DNA of 64,000 bases from the NCBI RefSeq assembly GCF_017639205.1, contig NZ_CP071139.1, forward strand, positions 6,385,501 through 6,449,500, given 5' to 3'. Positions 16,014-24,057 of this stretch are shown one piece after another. A model generated the notes under the pieces. That model worked only from the letters and a program-made list of their open reading frames with translations, was not told where the DNA came from and did not search any database. Position 1 is the stretch's first letter, and every line of letters begins with the position of its first letter. Position numbers and translations under genes: made by a program. The stretch comes from Streptomyces nojiriensis (lineage in GTDB: Bacteria > Actinomycetota > Actinomycetes > Streptomycetales > Streptomycetaceae).

Positions 16014-16910
16014 GTGTGGCGACCACCAACCGATGATCTGTACGCCCTGCTTGGCGTGCCGCCGGATGCCGACCGAGCAACCATCCAGCGCGCCTGGCGC
16101 AAGCGGATGCGCCACATCCACCCCGACGGCCGGCCCGAGCACGAAAAGGACCTGGCGCACCAGGAAGCGGCCAGGCTCAACGACGCCCTGCACATCCTGA
16201 CCAACAGCTCCAAGCGGCTGGACTATGACCTGAGTCGGCGGCAATCAGCCGCCGGCGCCAACTCGGCCAGCGAGAATGGGTCAGCTCGACCTCGCCCCGA
16301 GCCACCTCCACCACCACGGGTCGTCGTGGTCAATCCACAGGTGGTGGATTTCGGGTCGGTCGTAGTTGGCGAGATACCACCCGACCAGGTCGTGACCGTC
16401 TGCTTCAGCGACGGATCGACCATCCGCTACGCGTGGGTACTGAAAGACCGCGGAGACTTCTGGCAGGTGGTCGAGCCGCAGCCGTATCGCGACGTCTCAG
16501 CGGTGACGCTACGGCTCCGGGCCCGGCCGATGGCGGCGCACGATGGGCTGGGTACCCGCCAAGACCGACTCCGGCTCATGGTCGACGATCTCATCGTCAT
16601 GGTGCCGGTCTGCATCAACGAGGTGGAACCGGCTCCACCTCCTCCTCCACCACCACCGAGGCCTACGCCACCCCGACGTCCCGCCCCGCCACGGCCTACG
16701 CCACCCCGACGTCCCGCCCCGCCACGGCCTACGCCACCCCGACGTCCAGCGCCGCCACCGCAGCAGCCGCCCGCGCCGCGGCTGACGCTTGAGACCTGGC
16801 GCAACTTCCGGCTGACGTGCCTGGGCCTGTTCCTGTTGCTCAGCCTTCTGTTGCTGTTGGGCGCCATCTTGTTCAGCGCCATCTACGCGCTGCTGCACGC
16901 GGCCCCCTGA
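16014..16910 (+). CDS. J-domain protein with ASH-like domain and C-terminal membrane helix
   Basis: 298 residues from GTG 16014; the frame is open upstream but without a clear ribosome site. The N-terminal J domain (about 5-70) has LYALLGVPPDADRATIQRAW and the HPD motif in HIHPDGR, which stimulates Hsp70 ATPase. A beta-rich domain follows (about 102-200, VVDFGSVVVGEIPPDQVVTV), resembling ASH/MSP-type domains. Then comes a proline-rich linker encoded by a DNA tandem repeat, and a C-terminal membrane helix (FLLLSLLLLLGAILFSAIYA). The likely topology is a tail-anchored cytoplasmic protein. Its role in the element is unknown; recruiting DnaK to a transfer or replication complex is possible. Confidence 0.7.
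   Translation: MWRPPTDDLYALLGVPPDADRATIQRAWRKRMRHIHPDGRPEHEKDLAHQEAARLNDALHILTNSSKRLDYDLSRRQSAAGANSASENGSARPRPEPPPPPRVVVVNPQVVDFGSVVVGEIPPDQVVTVCFSDGSTIRYAWVLKDRGDFWQVVEPQPYRDVSAVTLRLRARPMAAHDGLGTRQDRLRLMVDDLIVMVPVCINEVEPAPPPPPPPPRPTPPRRPAPPRPTPPRRPAPPRPTPPRRPAPPPQQPPAPRLTLETWRNFRLTCLGLFLLLSLLLLLGAILFSAIYALLHAAP
16657..16755 (+). repeat. 33-base tandem repeat, three copies
   Basis: Three near-identical 33-base units inside the J-domain gene encode RPTPPRRPAPP three times. They lie at about 16657-16689, 16690-16722 and 16723-16755. The copies are almost identical at DNA level, so copy number probably varies between strains and changes linker length in steps of 11 residues. Confidence 0.85.
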
Positions 16911-16987
16911 GGTATTGCACCCTTCAGGTGCCCGTCGCCAGCCGAGACCGCCGCCCAGGTGCGCCTCTTTAGATTTATGTGTCGTAG

Positions 16988-17209
16988 TTAGCGGCTCAGG
17001 AGGATGAATCCGAGCACTGCGGAAAGCACTAGCAGCGTTCCGAAGTGGCGGACCAGCTTCATCGCCCACGTGCTCCAGGCTTGCGGCTTGACCTGAGGCT
17101 GATGCAGTTCACGCAGTGGCCGGGATTTCATCACCAGCCGTGCCTGCATTGCTTGGAAGCTCACCGCATCGATGATCTCGCCAGTTTCCATATCGACGTA
17201 ACGCTTCAT
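16988..17209 (-). CDS. Small tail-anchored protein
   Basis: 73 residues on the minus strand, MKRYVDMETGEIIDAVSFQA. A GCAGGAGGACC site lies about 10 bases before the ATG, supporting a real gene. The N-terminal half is soluble and the C-terminus is a single membrane helix (about 52-71, HFGTLLVLSAVLGFILLS). The family is not recognised. It converges on the J-domain gene. Confidence 0.6.
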   Translation of the reverse strand: MKRYVDMETGEIIDAVSFQAMQARLVMKSRPLRELHQPQVKPQAWSTWAMKLVRHFGTLLVLSAVLGFILLSR

Positions 17210-17216
17210 GATGACT

Positions 17217-17378
17217 CGGTCCTCCTGCTAACTACGAGACCGACACGGGCCAGTAGGAGACGCCGTCACGGTGGAGCGCCCGCACCCGAGAGCTAAGCAG
17301 CGGAAGGGAAGGACGAACGACCTTGACGGCATAGGCGACGACTGGCTGACGATCGGCGAGTAGTTAGCAGGAGGACCG
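17217..17378. repeat. 19-base inverted repeat around a 124-base spacer
   Basis: Bases 17217-17235 and 17360-17378 are perfect reverse complements (arm 2 reads GTAGTTAGCAGGAGGACCG). The left arm contains the ribosome binding site of the minus-strand gene 16988-17209. The right arm has the same site on the plus strand but no start codon follows. It may be an inverted duplication of a translation-initiation region, or a small invertible segment. Confidence 0.7.
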
Positions 17379-17636
17379 GAGGTTATCCGGGGAAGAATCA
17401 GTCGTCGTCGCAGCTCAGCGCCATGATGGTCCCGCTCGACACGTAGGCCGATGCGTACGCCGGCGCGTAGGCCGCAGCAGTCCGTGCGGGGCCGTGCGGG
17501 GTCGGCGCTGGGCCATCCCACCTCGGCTGGGGGCATTCGTAAAGGCTGTCGCTAATTAGTCCGATCGCGGCGGAATCAACGCGCCAAAAATGCAACCCAA
17601 AAGCCCACTCGCACCAGATGTAGAACCTTAAAGTAA
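17379..17636. other. Intergenic stretch without a convincing gene
   Basis: Only a 65-codon minus-strand frame (17398-17595, MHFWRVDSAAIGLISDSLYE) is present, with an Ala/Tyr-rich repeat-like tail and no clear ribosome site. It is left as doubtful. The sequence becomes AT-rich towards the promoter at 17637. Confidence 0.4.
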
Positions 17637-17665
17637 TTGACTTTTCGGCTCTACCGTGCTATAAT
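17637..17665 (+). promoter_or_regulatory. Near-consensus sigma-70 promoter
   Basis: TTGACT (17637-17642), a 17-base spacer and a perfect TATAAT (17660-17665). It is one of the best housekeeping-type promoters in the window and reads toward the second TraG-like ATPase gene. Predicted transcript start is near 17671-17673. Confidence 0.8.
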
Positions 17666-17671
17666 TGATTG

Positions 17672-17737
17672 GTGAAGTTGCAATGGATCTACTTGCGCTT
17701 CTCATAACCGCCACCAAATTCGCATAGGCGGATTTTT
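17672..17737 (+). promoter_or_regulatory. Possible leaderless peptide plus attenuator hairpin
   Basis: GTG 17672 coincides with the predicted transcript start and opens an 11-codon frame (MKLQWIYLRFS, stop 17705-17707). Directly after it, CCGCC (17708-17712) pairs with GGCGG (17727-17731) and ATTTTT follows, a terminator-like signal about 100 bases before the ATPase gene. The order promoter, short peptide, terminator is that of an attenuated leader. This is inference from layout; no inducer is evident. Confidence 0.45.
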
Positions 17738-17840
17738 GTGGCCAAGGGGGGTGGATGCTTCGTGAAGCACCACGCAATCACTGGCCCGTCTCGGCCGTAG
17801 GTGTCCCTTATGCGCTGCCTCCGCACACTGGAGGCCGTCC

Positions 17841-20129
17841 ATGAGCGACAGTACAAGGCTTGTCGCAAGTGCCGCGCTCTTCAGCGCCACCATCGCAATC
17901 ATTCTCTTCTTGCGCTTTCGCGACCAGCTAACCCGAGACACGGCCCGAGTAACGTACCGGCTCGCCTTTCCACGTGACCTGACCATTGGGCAGGTGACGG
18001 CCTTCCTGCACGCCCTGACCCGGCTGCGGCCGTCTCGCGGGTGGCTCTTTGGCCGCGACACCGTCGTGTTCGAGTCGGTCGGATGGCCCGGCCGCATCGA
18101 GCACCGGCTCCGGCTACCCAAGCATCAGGCGGACGTGCTCCTGCGCCAGCTGCGCGGCATCGTGCCCAGCCTGCGCGCCACCCTGATTGACATTCCGATC
18201 CTGCCCCCGGCCCGGTGGCTGCGACGTATCCGCCTGACCACGACCGCCCGGCCGTTACGCACGGATGCCCCAGAGGCGTTCACCACCGGCGTGCTCAGTG
18301 CCCTGCAACCACTGGCACGAGACGAAGCCCTCGTCTACCAGCTGGTGGTCTATCCCGTCCGGACGCCGCAGCTGCCGCTAGCAAGACAGCGCACCTCGGG
18401 CTCCGGCCTGCTACCGCCCTGGCTGCAAAACCTGAGTCGGTGGCTAACGGCCACACCGCCCGCGACTCTGGACAAGCAGGCCGCCGCTGACTTCAAAGCC
18501 AAGACGGCCGAACCGTGGTTTGCCGTCGTCGGGACCGTCGGCGCAGCGGCCAGCGACCGGCCGCGGGCTCACCTCTTAGTCGGCCGGCTCATGGCCTCGC
18601 TGCACCAGCTCGACCAGAACGGTGCGGCCCTGGTGCCACGCTGGCTGCCCGATCGGGCAGCGGACTGGCTGGCTCGAGGTGCCACCGGCAACACCGTGGC
18701 CCCGGTCTACGTCAACGCCCGTGAGGCCGCCACGATGCTCGGTTGGCCGCTGGCCGGCCCCACGATGCCGGGCCTGGCCCTAACCGGCAGCCGATCGTTC
18801 CCGCCTGTGCCCGACCTGCTGTCGTACGGACGCATCCTCGGGACCGCCACCTACGACGGTCTGCAACGCAGCATCGCGGTGTCGGCCACCGACGGCCTGA
18901 TGCACCAGCTGGTCACCGGCCCGACCGGGTCCGGCAAGTCCACGCTGCTGCTGGGCGAGATTGCCCAGGACATCCAGGCTGGCCGGGGTGTCATCTTGCT
19001 CGACCCTGGTGGCGACCTGGCCCGTGACGTGGCCGACCGCATCCCCGAGGCACGCATCCGCGACCTGATCTACCTCGACGCCAGCGACGACCGGCCGGTG
19101 GGCATCAACCCGCTGGCCTGCTCCAAGGACGACGCCGAGCTGGTGGCCGACCAGGTCATGGAACTGATCAAGGCCAACGCTGACAGCTGGGGTCCCCGTC
19201 TGGAGGAAGTGCTCAAGGCCGTGCTGGTTCTGTTGGCAGCGACCCCCGGCATGACGCTCGTGGAACTGCCCGCCGTCCTGACCGACGAGGTCTTCCGCGC
19301 CTCACTGCTGTCCCGACTCGATCCCGCCTTCGCTCCGACTGTGGGAGCCTTCTTCGCCCGCTTCAACAGCTGGAGCGAAGGTGAGCGCGGGCAAGCCGTC
19401 TCGGCCGTCATCAACAAGATCTCGCCGCTGACCGACCGGCGACAGCTGCGCGCCATGCTCGGACAGGCCAAGCCCGCCTGGACCATGCGAGAGGTCATAG
19501 AGCAGCGCAAGATCCTGCTCGTGGCCTTGCCGTCCGGCCTGGCCGGCTCCTACGCCGTCGATCTGCTCGGCGGCCTGTTGATCAGCATGGTCTGGAACGC
19601 CGCCATGCGCCGTGCCGCTGTCACTCGCGACCAACGTCAGCTGACGTTCCTCTACATCGATGAGGTAGGCCGCTTCCTGCGCAGCGGGGCTGACCTGACC
19701 GACATGCTAGCCCGCGCCCGCGGCCACTTCCTCGGCATCATCGCCGCTCTCCAGCACATCACCCAGGTACCGCCGAATCTGCGTGCCGCCTTGCTGAGCG
19801 AGGCCCGCACCAAGGTCGTCCTCCAGCCCGGTCCTGATGACGCCACCACCCTGGCTCGTGCTCTTGGGCCGCAGGTGAAGCCGGAGGACCTCCTGACGCT
19901 GGAGCCGCGGACCGCGGTGGCCGCCATCGTTGCGAACGGCCAGGTGAGCCCGCCCGTCAGCATCGCCACCAACCCGCCGCCTGAGCCCGCTGGCTTCGGC
20001 GACCAGGCTCGGGCCGTCTCCCGAGCTGCCTACGGCCGAGACCGGGCCGAAGTGGAGCAGGAGATCGCCGTCCGACGCGAAGCCGGCAGGCCCCGCAGCG
20101 GCGCTCGCGGAGCCCGGCCCGACCAGTGA
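17841..20129 (+). CDS. TraG/VirD4-like conjugative transfer ATPase (copy 2)
   Basis: 762 residues from ATG 17841, preceded by ACTGGAGG. It has one N-terminal membrane helix (about 5-25, LVASAALFSATIAIILFL), then a divergent region of about 300 residues. The ATPase core has Walker A GPTGSGKST (360-368), LLDPGGDLARDV and Walker B FLYIDEVGRFLRSG, followed by LTDMLARARGHFLGIIAALQ. The layout matches copy 1 at 12772, but this copy is membrane-anchored. DNA pumping or coupling in conjugation is the likely role. The gene for a second replication-relaxation protein follows. Confidence 0.78.
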   Translation: MSDSTRLVASAALFSATIAIILFLRFRDQLTRDTARVTYRLAFPRDLTIGQVTAFLHALTRLRPSRGWLFGRDTVVFESVGWPGRIEHRLRLPKHQADVLLRQLRGIVPSLRATLIDIPILPPARWLRRIRLTTTARPLRTDAPEAFTTGVLSALQPLARDEALVYQLVVYPVRTPQLPLARQRTSGSGLLPPWLQNLSRWLTATPPATLDKQAAADFKAKTAEPWFAVVGTVGAAASDRPRAHLLVGRLMASLHQLDQNGAALVPRWLPDRAADWLARGATGNTVAPVYVNAREAATMLGWPLAGPTMPGLALTGSRSFPPVPDLLSYGRILGTATYDGLQRSIAVSATDGLMHQLVTGPTGSGKSTLLLGEIAQDIQAGRGVILLDPGGDLARDVADRIPEARIRDLIYLDASDDRPVGINPLACSKDDAELVADQVMELIKANADSWGPRLEEVLKAVLVLLAATPGMTLVELPAVLTDEVFRASLLSRLDPAFAPTVGAFFARFNSWSEGERGQAVSAVINKISPLTDRRQLRAMLGQAKPAWTMREVIEQRKILLVALPSGLAGSYAVDLLGGLLISMVWNAAMRRAAVTRDQRQLTFLYIDEVGRFLRSGADLTDMLARARGHFLGIIAALQHITQVPPNLRAALLSEARTKVVLQPGPDDATTLARALGPQVKPEDLLTLEPRTAVAAIVANGQVSPPVSIATNPPPEPAGFGDQARAVSRAAYGRDRAEVEQEIAVRREAGRPRSGARGARPDQ

Positions 20130-20264
20130 GCCTGTCACCAGACCTGTCGTCATGTGGCACGAGTTGCCTGCCCATTTTCCCTGCTCAGAACGCCTTTTAA
20201 CCCATCCCCGTGTATGAATCTCTACCCTTTTCCGTACACATCTTTTAAACGGAGCCCTACCGCT

Positions 20265-21137
20265 ATGCCTCCGCCCACCCGTCCCTTCACCGGTGGCCGT
20301 CTCGCCCAGCTGGCCGTCGCCCTGACCCCTCGTGAGCGCCAGTTCCTCGCCGAACTCGCCACCCTCCACGTCGCCACGACGGCCCAACTTGGCCGTCTCG
20401 TGTTCGGTGAATGCAAGCCGACCACGACCGCCCGCCTGGGCCAGCGGCATGCTGAACGCCTGGTCCGGTTCAACCTGATCCAGCGCTACGCCAACCGCTC
20501 CCGGGACCGCAAGGTTGGGGCACCGGGGTATGTGCTCACCCTGACCGAGGCTGGCTGGTCCCTCAGCGGGGCGGATACTGCCGCCCGCCAACGCCAGCGC
20601 CGCAGCTGGATGCCGTCCGACGCCTTCCTTGCCCACCGTCTGGCGATCTCGGAGCTGTACGTCCGTCTGACTGAGCAGGGCCGCGACGGCGGCCCGACGC
20701 TGCGAGAGTTCCAGGCCGAGCCCGACAGCTGGCGGCGCTACCTCGGTCTGGGCGATGAGCCCCTGGTGGCCAAACCAGACGCCGTGGTGCGCCTGGTGAC
20801 GGGTGGCCTGGAGCTGTCCTGGTTCGTGGAGATCGACCGGGGCACCGAAGGTCAGCGTCACATCGTCGACAAGTGCGAGGCCTACCGCCGCTTCGAGCTG
20901 TCCGGCGTCGAGCAGCAGCGCTTCGGCATCTTCCCCGGTGTCATCTTCATCGTCCCGACCGATGCCCGTCGCCAGGCGGTCCAGCGCGTCATCGACCGGC
21001 AGACGGCAGCGGCCCGCGGCTTGTTCGTCGTCACCACGGAGGCCGACATGTTGACCGCCCTCGCCTCACCCATCACGTCAGTCTGCACAACTGAATACGT
21101 CCAGCTCGAATCAACCAATGAAGAAGGATCCCGGTAG
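20265..21137 (+). CDS. Replication-relaxation family protein (copy 2)
   Basis: 290 residues from ATG 20265 with GGAG (20251-20254) upstream. It has the same two-part plan as copy 1: an N-terminal HTH-like part (LTPRERQFLAELATLHVATT, then RHAERLVRFNLIQRYANRS) and a nuclease-like part (HRLAISELYVRL, KPDAVVRLVTGG, WFVEIDRGTEGQ). The two copies share pattern but low identity, so they are old paralogues. It lies directly downstream of the second TraG-like ATPase gene. Confidence 0.75.
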   Translation: MPPPTRPFTGGRLAQLAVALTPRERQFLAELATLHVATTAQLGRLVFGECKPTTTARLGQRHAERLVRFNLIQRYANRSRDRKVGAPGYVLTLTEAGWSLSGADTAARQRQRRSWMPSDAFLAHRLAISELYVRLTEQGRDGGPTLREFQAEPDSWRRYLGLGDEPLVAKPDAVVRLVTGGLELSWFVEIDRGTEGQRHIVDKCEAYRRFELSGVEQQRFGIFPGVIFIVPTDARRQAVQRVIDRQTAAARGLFVVTTEADMLTALASPITSVCTTEYVQLESTNEEGSR

Positions 21138-21431
21138 ATGACCACATCAGCAAAGCGAGAGGCGCTCATGGGCGCAACCGACATCGTCGCGTACTACTAC
21201 GGCGAGAAGACCGTTTGTCCGGATTGCGCAAAGGACCTGGCTGCCCCGTATTACCTCATCGACAGCCCGGAGAGCTTCACCACCGAGCAAGTGCTCGATG
21301 AAGCGGCCAAGACTGCAGGGATCAACCGCAACGACGAGGACAGCTACACGTCGTACGAGTTCCCCAAAATCCTCTACGCCGAAGACTTGGTCGACGGCGA
21401 AACCTGCTTCGTCTGCGACTGCACGTTGTGA
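21138..21431 (+). CDS. Small Cys-rich protein
   Basis: 97 residues from ATG 21138, immediately after the previous stop; ATG 21168 is an alternative. Two paired cysteine motifs (CPDC near residue 29 and CFVCDC at the end) suggest a zinc site joining N- and C-terminal parts. It is acidic, with no membrane helix, and the family is not recognised. Similar small zinc proteins are common on actinobacterial mobile elements. Confidence 0.6.
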   Translation: MTTSAKREALMGATDIVAYYYGEKTVCPDCAKDLAAPYYLIDSPESFTTEQVLDEAAKTAGINRNDEDSYTSYEFPKILYAEDLVDGETCFVCDCTL

Positions 21432-21438
21432 CCGTGGT

Positions 21439-21498
21439 GGCAGACGTCCACTCGACCAGCCGCCGAGGGCTTCCCGGCTGGTCGGGCGGGCGTCTGCC
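21439..21498. other. Long near-perfect hairpin
   Basis: A 24-base stem: GGCAGACG, TCCACT, CGACCAGCCG on the left pairs with CGGCTGGTCG, GGCGGG, CGTCTGCC on the right, with one mismatch, two G-T pairs and a 12-base loop. There is no T run after it, so it is not a standard terminator. It could be an RNA-stability element, a protein-binding palindrome or an origin-type cruciform. Confidence 0.7.
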
Positions 21499-21567
21499 CG
21501 AAGGGCTTGGCACTGAGCCTCACCGCTGAAATCAGTGCTTGTTCTTATCTTCGGAAGGGAGTCAGCC

Positions 21568-22155
21568 ATGTCTGACCTCACCACCGAAATGCTGCGGACG
21601 ATGGAGCCGCAAGACCTGGCCGCGCTGCTGCCGGCCCCTGTCCAGATCGGCGACTCGAACGCAGTCGTCCTCCGGGTCGCTGACCCCGACTGGATCGAGG
21701 TCTACTTCGCCGGGCGCATCATGGCGTACGGCACCAAGGTGCTGGAGATCCAGCCCATCACCGACCCGGTGGTGCGCGAGGCCGCTCTGCGTGAGGCCGT
21801 GGAGGCCCTGTCCATCTGCCGGCGCATCGCCATCGAGGCGCACGCCGAGCAGCGTCAGGCCCACGCCACCAAGCTGAACGCGATCCGTGACTACGCCATC
21901 GAGGTGCACGAGAACGGCTCAATCTGCCGCGACGGGCTGGACAGCTTCCTGTCCACGTTCGAGCTCGAGCCGTACGCGACGTCCGTCAAGGTCAGCTACA
22001 TGATCTCCGGCAGCTACGAAGTCGATCATGGCGACAAGGCCGCTGCTGAGGAGGACGCCCTGAAGTACCTCCAGCCCGACCTGTCGGGCCTGGACGACGT
22101 CGATGGTGAGACCTCCACTTACGAGGTCTCGGATATCGACGTCTCGGACGTGTAG
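21568..22155 (+). CDS. Hypothetical acidic protein
   Basis: 195 residues from ATG 21568 with GGAAGGGAG upstream. It has a beta-rich N-terminal half (VQIGDSNAVVLRVADPDWIE), a helical middle (REAVEALSICRRIAIEAHAE) and a very acidic C-terminus (LSGLDDVDGETSTYEVSDID). It is soluble and the family is not recognised. It sits in a run of small plasmid-type genes between the transfer ATPases and the DUF932 gene. Confidence 0.6.
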   Translation: MSDLTTEMLRTMEPQDLAALLPAPVQIGDSNAVVLRVADPDWIEVYFAGRIMAYGTKVLEIQPITDPVVREAALREAVEALSICRRIAIEAHAEQRQAHATKLNAIRDYAIEVHENGSICRDGLDSFLSTFELEPYATSVKVSYMISGSYEVDHGDKAAAEEDALKYLQPDLSGLDDVDGETSTYEVSDIDVSDV

Positions 22156-22181
22156 CCCAGTTCCCTGGCATCCCAGCCGCA

Positions 22182-22412
22182 ATGATCAAGATGGAGGCGG
22201 CGCAGGCCGCAGTCGAGGCGTACGTGGACCAGTTCCCCGACGGCGACGCCGAGCACACCGACCCGATCGAGACGCAGATCAGCGACCTGCTGGCCGATCT
22301 GTTTCACCTGGCAGCGGCGGAGAGCCTGAACCCAGATGTCCTGATCGAACGGGCGCTGATGCACTTCTACGCCGAGCAGGCGGAAGGGCCGCCATGGCCA
22401 CCTACACGGTGA
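22182..22412 (+). CDS. Small acidic protein
   Basis: 76 residues, MIKMEAAQAAVEAYVDQFPD. It is helical and acidic with a Pro-rich end, no Cys and no membrane segment. It overlaps the next gene by 19 bases in another frame. The ribosome site is weak. The family is not recognised. Confidence 0.5.
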   Translation: MIKMEAAQAAVEAYVDQFPDGDAEHTDPIETQISDLLADLFHLAAAESLNPDVLIERALMHFYAEQAEGPPWPPTR

Positions 22413-22615
22413 CCGTCGCGGGGCGAGAGCGCTACGACGGCGAGGAGCCATACACCTACGTCATCGAGGAGGACCAGGCGATCAATGCCGTCCTCCGGGT
22501 GATGGCACATCATCGCTGGGAGAACGAGGACACCGACGTGATCCCGATCTCCGTGTTCACCGGCGAACCAGGGCCGAACTGCGGCTACTGCTGGAACGAG
22601 CTGAGGGAGACCTGA
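22394..22615 (+). CDS. Small hypothetical protein
   Basis: 73 residues from ATG 22394 (MATYTVTVAGRERYDGEEPY), with GGAAGGG upstream. It has a beta-rich start, a helix (EDQAINAVLRVMAHHRWE) and a C-terminal CGYC pair. The family is not recognised. It is followed by a strong terminator. Confidence 0.55.
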   Translation: MATYTVTVAGRERYDGEEPYTYVIEEDQAINAVLRVMAHHRWENEDTDVIPISVFTGEPGPNCGYCWNELRET

Positions 22616-22654
22616 CCTGGCCAGGCCATCGCACCTTTCACATCCAACCCAACA

Positions 22655-22687
22655 GGCAGTCCACGCGTCGCGTGGGCTGCCTTCCTC
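22655..22687 (+). terminator. Intrinsic terminator
   Basis: A 12-base stem GGCAGTCCACGC with GCGTGGGCTGCC, a GTC loop, then TTCCTC. It closes the small-gene operon 20265-22615 and lies just before the ribosome site of the DUF932 gene. Confidence 0.7.
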
Positions 22688-22715
22688 ATGTCCGAACTGA
22701 TCAAGGGAGGCGGCT

Positions 22716-23699
22716 ATGTCTGCCAACGTTGAGTCGATGTTCTCCGTCAGGGAGATGCCCTGGCACCGTGAGGGGCTGGTCCTGGACCAGCACCCCAAGA
22801 CCTGGGACGAAGCCCGGCACCTCGCCGGCCTGACCTGGGACCCGATCACCGAATCCGTCTACGAGCTGGTCAGCACCGACGGGCACGGCAACCCGCTGTA
22901 CCGGCCCATCGAGGGTTGGCAGCGCATCGCCAGGTCTGACACCAGCGCCACGTTGTGGATCAACCGGGACTCGTACGCGGTCATTGACCACGGTGAGATG
23001 GGCGAGATCGTGGAAGCCGTTCTGGCTCAGCCGAACGTCCAGTGGGAAACCGCCGGCTCCCTCGATGAAGGCCGCTCCGTCTGGTGCCTGGCCCTGCTGG
23101 ACGAGCCCATCGTCCTGCCGGGCGACGACAGCCCGACGCTGCCGTATCTGGCCATCACCAACCGACACGGCCAACCGGGCGGCTGCACGCTCAGAGCTAC
23201 CGCGGTTCGCATCGTCTGCGCCAACACCTTCCGCGCCGCCGAACTCGAAGGCGACCGCACCGGCACCACCTTCTCCTTCATCCACAAGCCGGGCTGGCGC
23301 AACCGCGTCGTCCAAGCCCGAGAGGCTGTGACTGACGCTCGCCAGGAGATGCGTGCCTACGAGGCGCTGGCCACTGAACTGCTCGGCATGTCCGTCACCG
23401 CCCAGCAGCGTGAGCTGTTCGTGAGGGAGTTCATCCCTATGCCGCCCAACGGCCTCGTCACCGACCGCGTCGCCAACAACGTCGAGGAGGCCCGCAAGGC
23501 CGTCCGCACCATCCTGGCTTCCCCGACCACTGCACCGGTCGCTCACACCGCTTATGGCCTCGTCCAGGCCGCAGGCGAGTACCTGGACCACGTCCGACGG
23601 TCCCGCACCTGGGAGACCAAGCTCAACCGGACGCTCATCAGGCCGGAGCCGCTGAAGGCCCAGGCGCTCAAGCTGGTACGAGAGGTGGTGCGCGCCTGA
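22716..23699 (+). CDS. DUF932 domain phage/plasmid-like protein
   Basis: 327 residues from ATG 22716 (MSANVESMFSVREMPWHREG), with GGGAGG upstream. It matches the phage/plasmid-like protein family with DUF932 along its length: PWHREGLVLDQHPKTWDEAR, TNRHGQPGGCTLRATAVRIV and CANTFRAAELEG. The function is unknown; the family is typical of plasmids, phages and integrative elements. A second, broken copy is found antisense at 15728-15866. Confidence 0.8.
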   Translation: MSANVESMFSVREMPWHREGLVLDQHPKTWDEARHLAGLTWDPITESVYELVSTDGHGNPLYRPIEGWQRIARSDTSATLWINRDSYAVIDHGEMGEIVEAVLAQPNVQWETAGSLDEGRSVWCLALLDEPIVLPGDDSPTLPYLAITNRHGQPGGCTLRATAVRIVCANTFRAAELEGDRTGTTFSFIHKPGWRNRVVQAREAVTDARQEMRAYEALATELLGMSVTAQQRELFVREFIPMPPNGLVTDRVANNVEEARKAVRTILASPTTAPVAHTAYGLVQAAGEYLDHVRRSRTWETKLNRTLIRPEPLKAQALKLVREVVRA

Positions 23700-23721
23700 C
23701 TCTCTTGACGCTCAAATCTGG

Positions 23722-23754
23722 CCCGGACCGGCTTCTGCTGGTTCGGGTCTTTCT
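23722..23754 (+). terminator. Terminator after DUF932 gene
   Basis: A 10-base stem CCCGGACCGG with CTGGTTCGGG (two G-T pairs), loop CTTCTG, then TCTTTCTC. Confidence 0.75.
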
Positions 23755-23780
23755 CATCCAATAATCGAGGGTTTTTTGTC

Positions 23781-23981
23781 ATGTCAAACAATGCGCGGAC
23801 TCAAGCTCAGCGACTGGACGAACTCCAGTCCATCCTTCTTGAAGACTATGGCCAAGACTTTGATCTGGCGGAGGTTACGGAAATTGCCGATTGGCTCGGA
23901 CGGTTCTACACCGCCCTAACCAAGCTCGGTGTGCAACGTCGAATAGCTGAGCATGAAGCCGCCAATGTTGATAACTCTTGA
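23781..23981 (+). CDS. Small hypothetical protein
   Basis: 66 residues, MSNNARTQAQRLDELQSILL. It is all-helical and acidic, and the family is not recognised. Its AT-rich codons differ from the flanking genes. Its stop overlaps the -35 box of the next promoter. It could be a small regulator of the recombinase gene that follows, but this rests on position alone. Confidence 0.5.
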   Translation: MSNNARTQAQRLDELQSILLEDYGQDFDLAEVTEIADWLGRFYTALTKLGVQRRIAEHEAANVDNS

Positions 23982-24007
23982 CTGGCCCCAGGAAGGTCGC
24001 ATAATAG
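23978..24007 (+). promoter_or_regulatory. Promoter of serine recombinase gene 1
   Basis: TTGACT (23978-23983), 18 bases, TAATAG (24002-24007). It overlaps the end of the upstream gene and lies 50 bases before the recombinase ribosome site. Confidence 0.5.
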
Positions 24008-24057
24008 CTGGGCGGGGAACCCATTAACTATCCGGCACTGTCGGAGAAGGAGGTTCT

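Noticed and set aside
16657..16755. Possible CRISPR-like repeat array
   Set aside because: The three 33-base units are directly adjacent without spacers and encode a proline-rich linker.
8201..16928. 13-base repeat TGCACCCTTCAGG at 8201 and 16916
   Set aside because: Many 13-base repeats are expected by chance in 64 kb; the surrounding bases do not match, so it is not taken as an attachment repeat.
17398..17595. 65-codon minus-strand frame with Ala/Tyr-rich tail
   Set aside because: No ribosome site and no recognisable family; mentioned only as doubtful in the intergenic entry.
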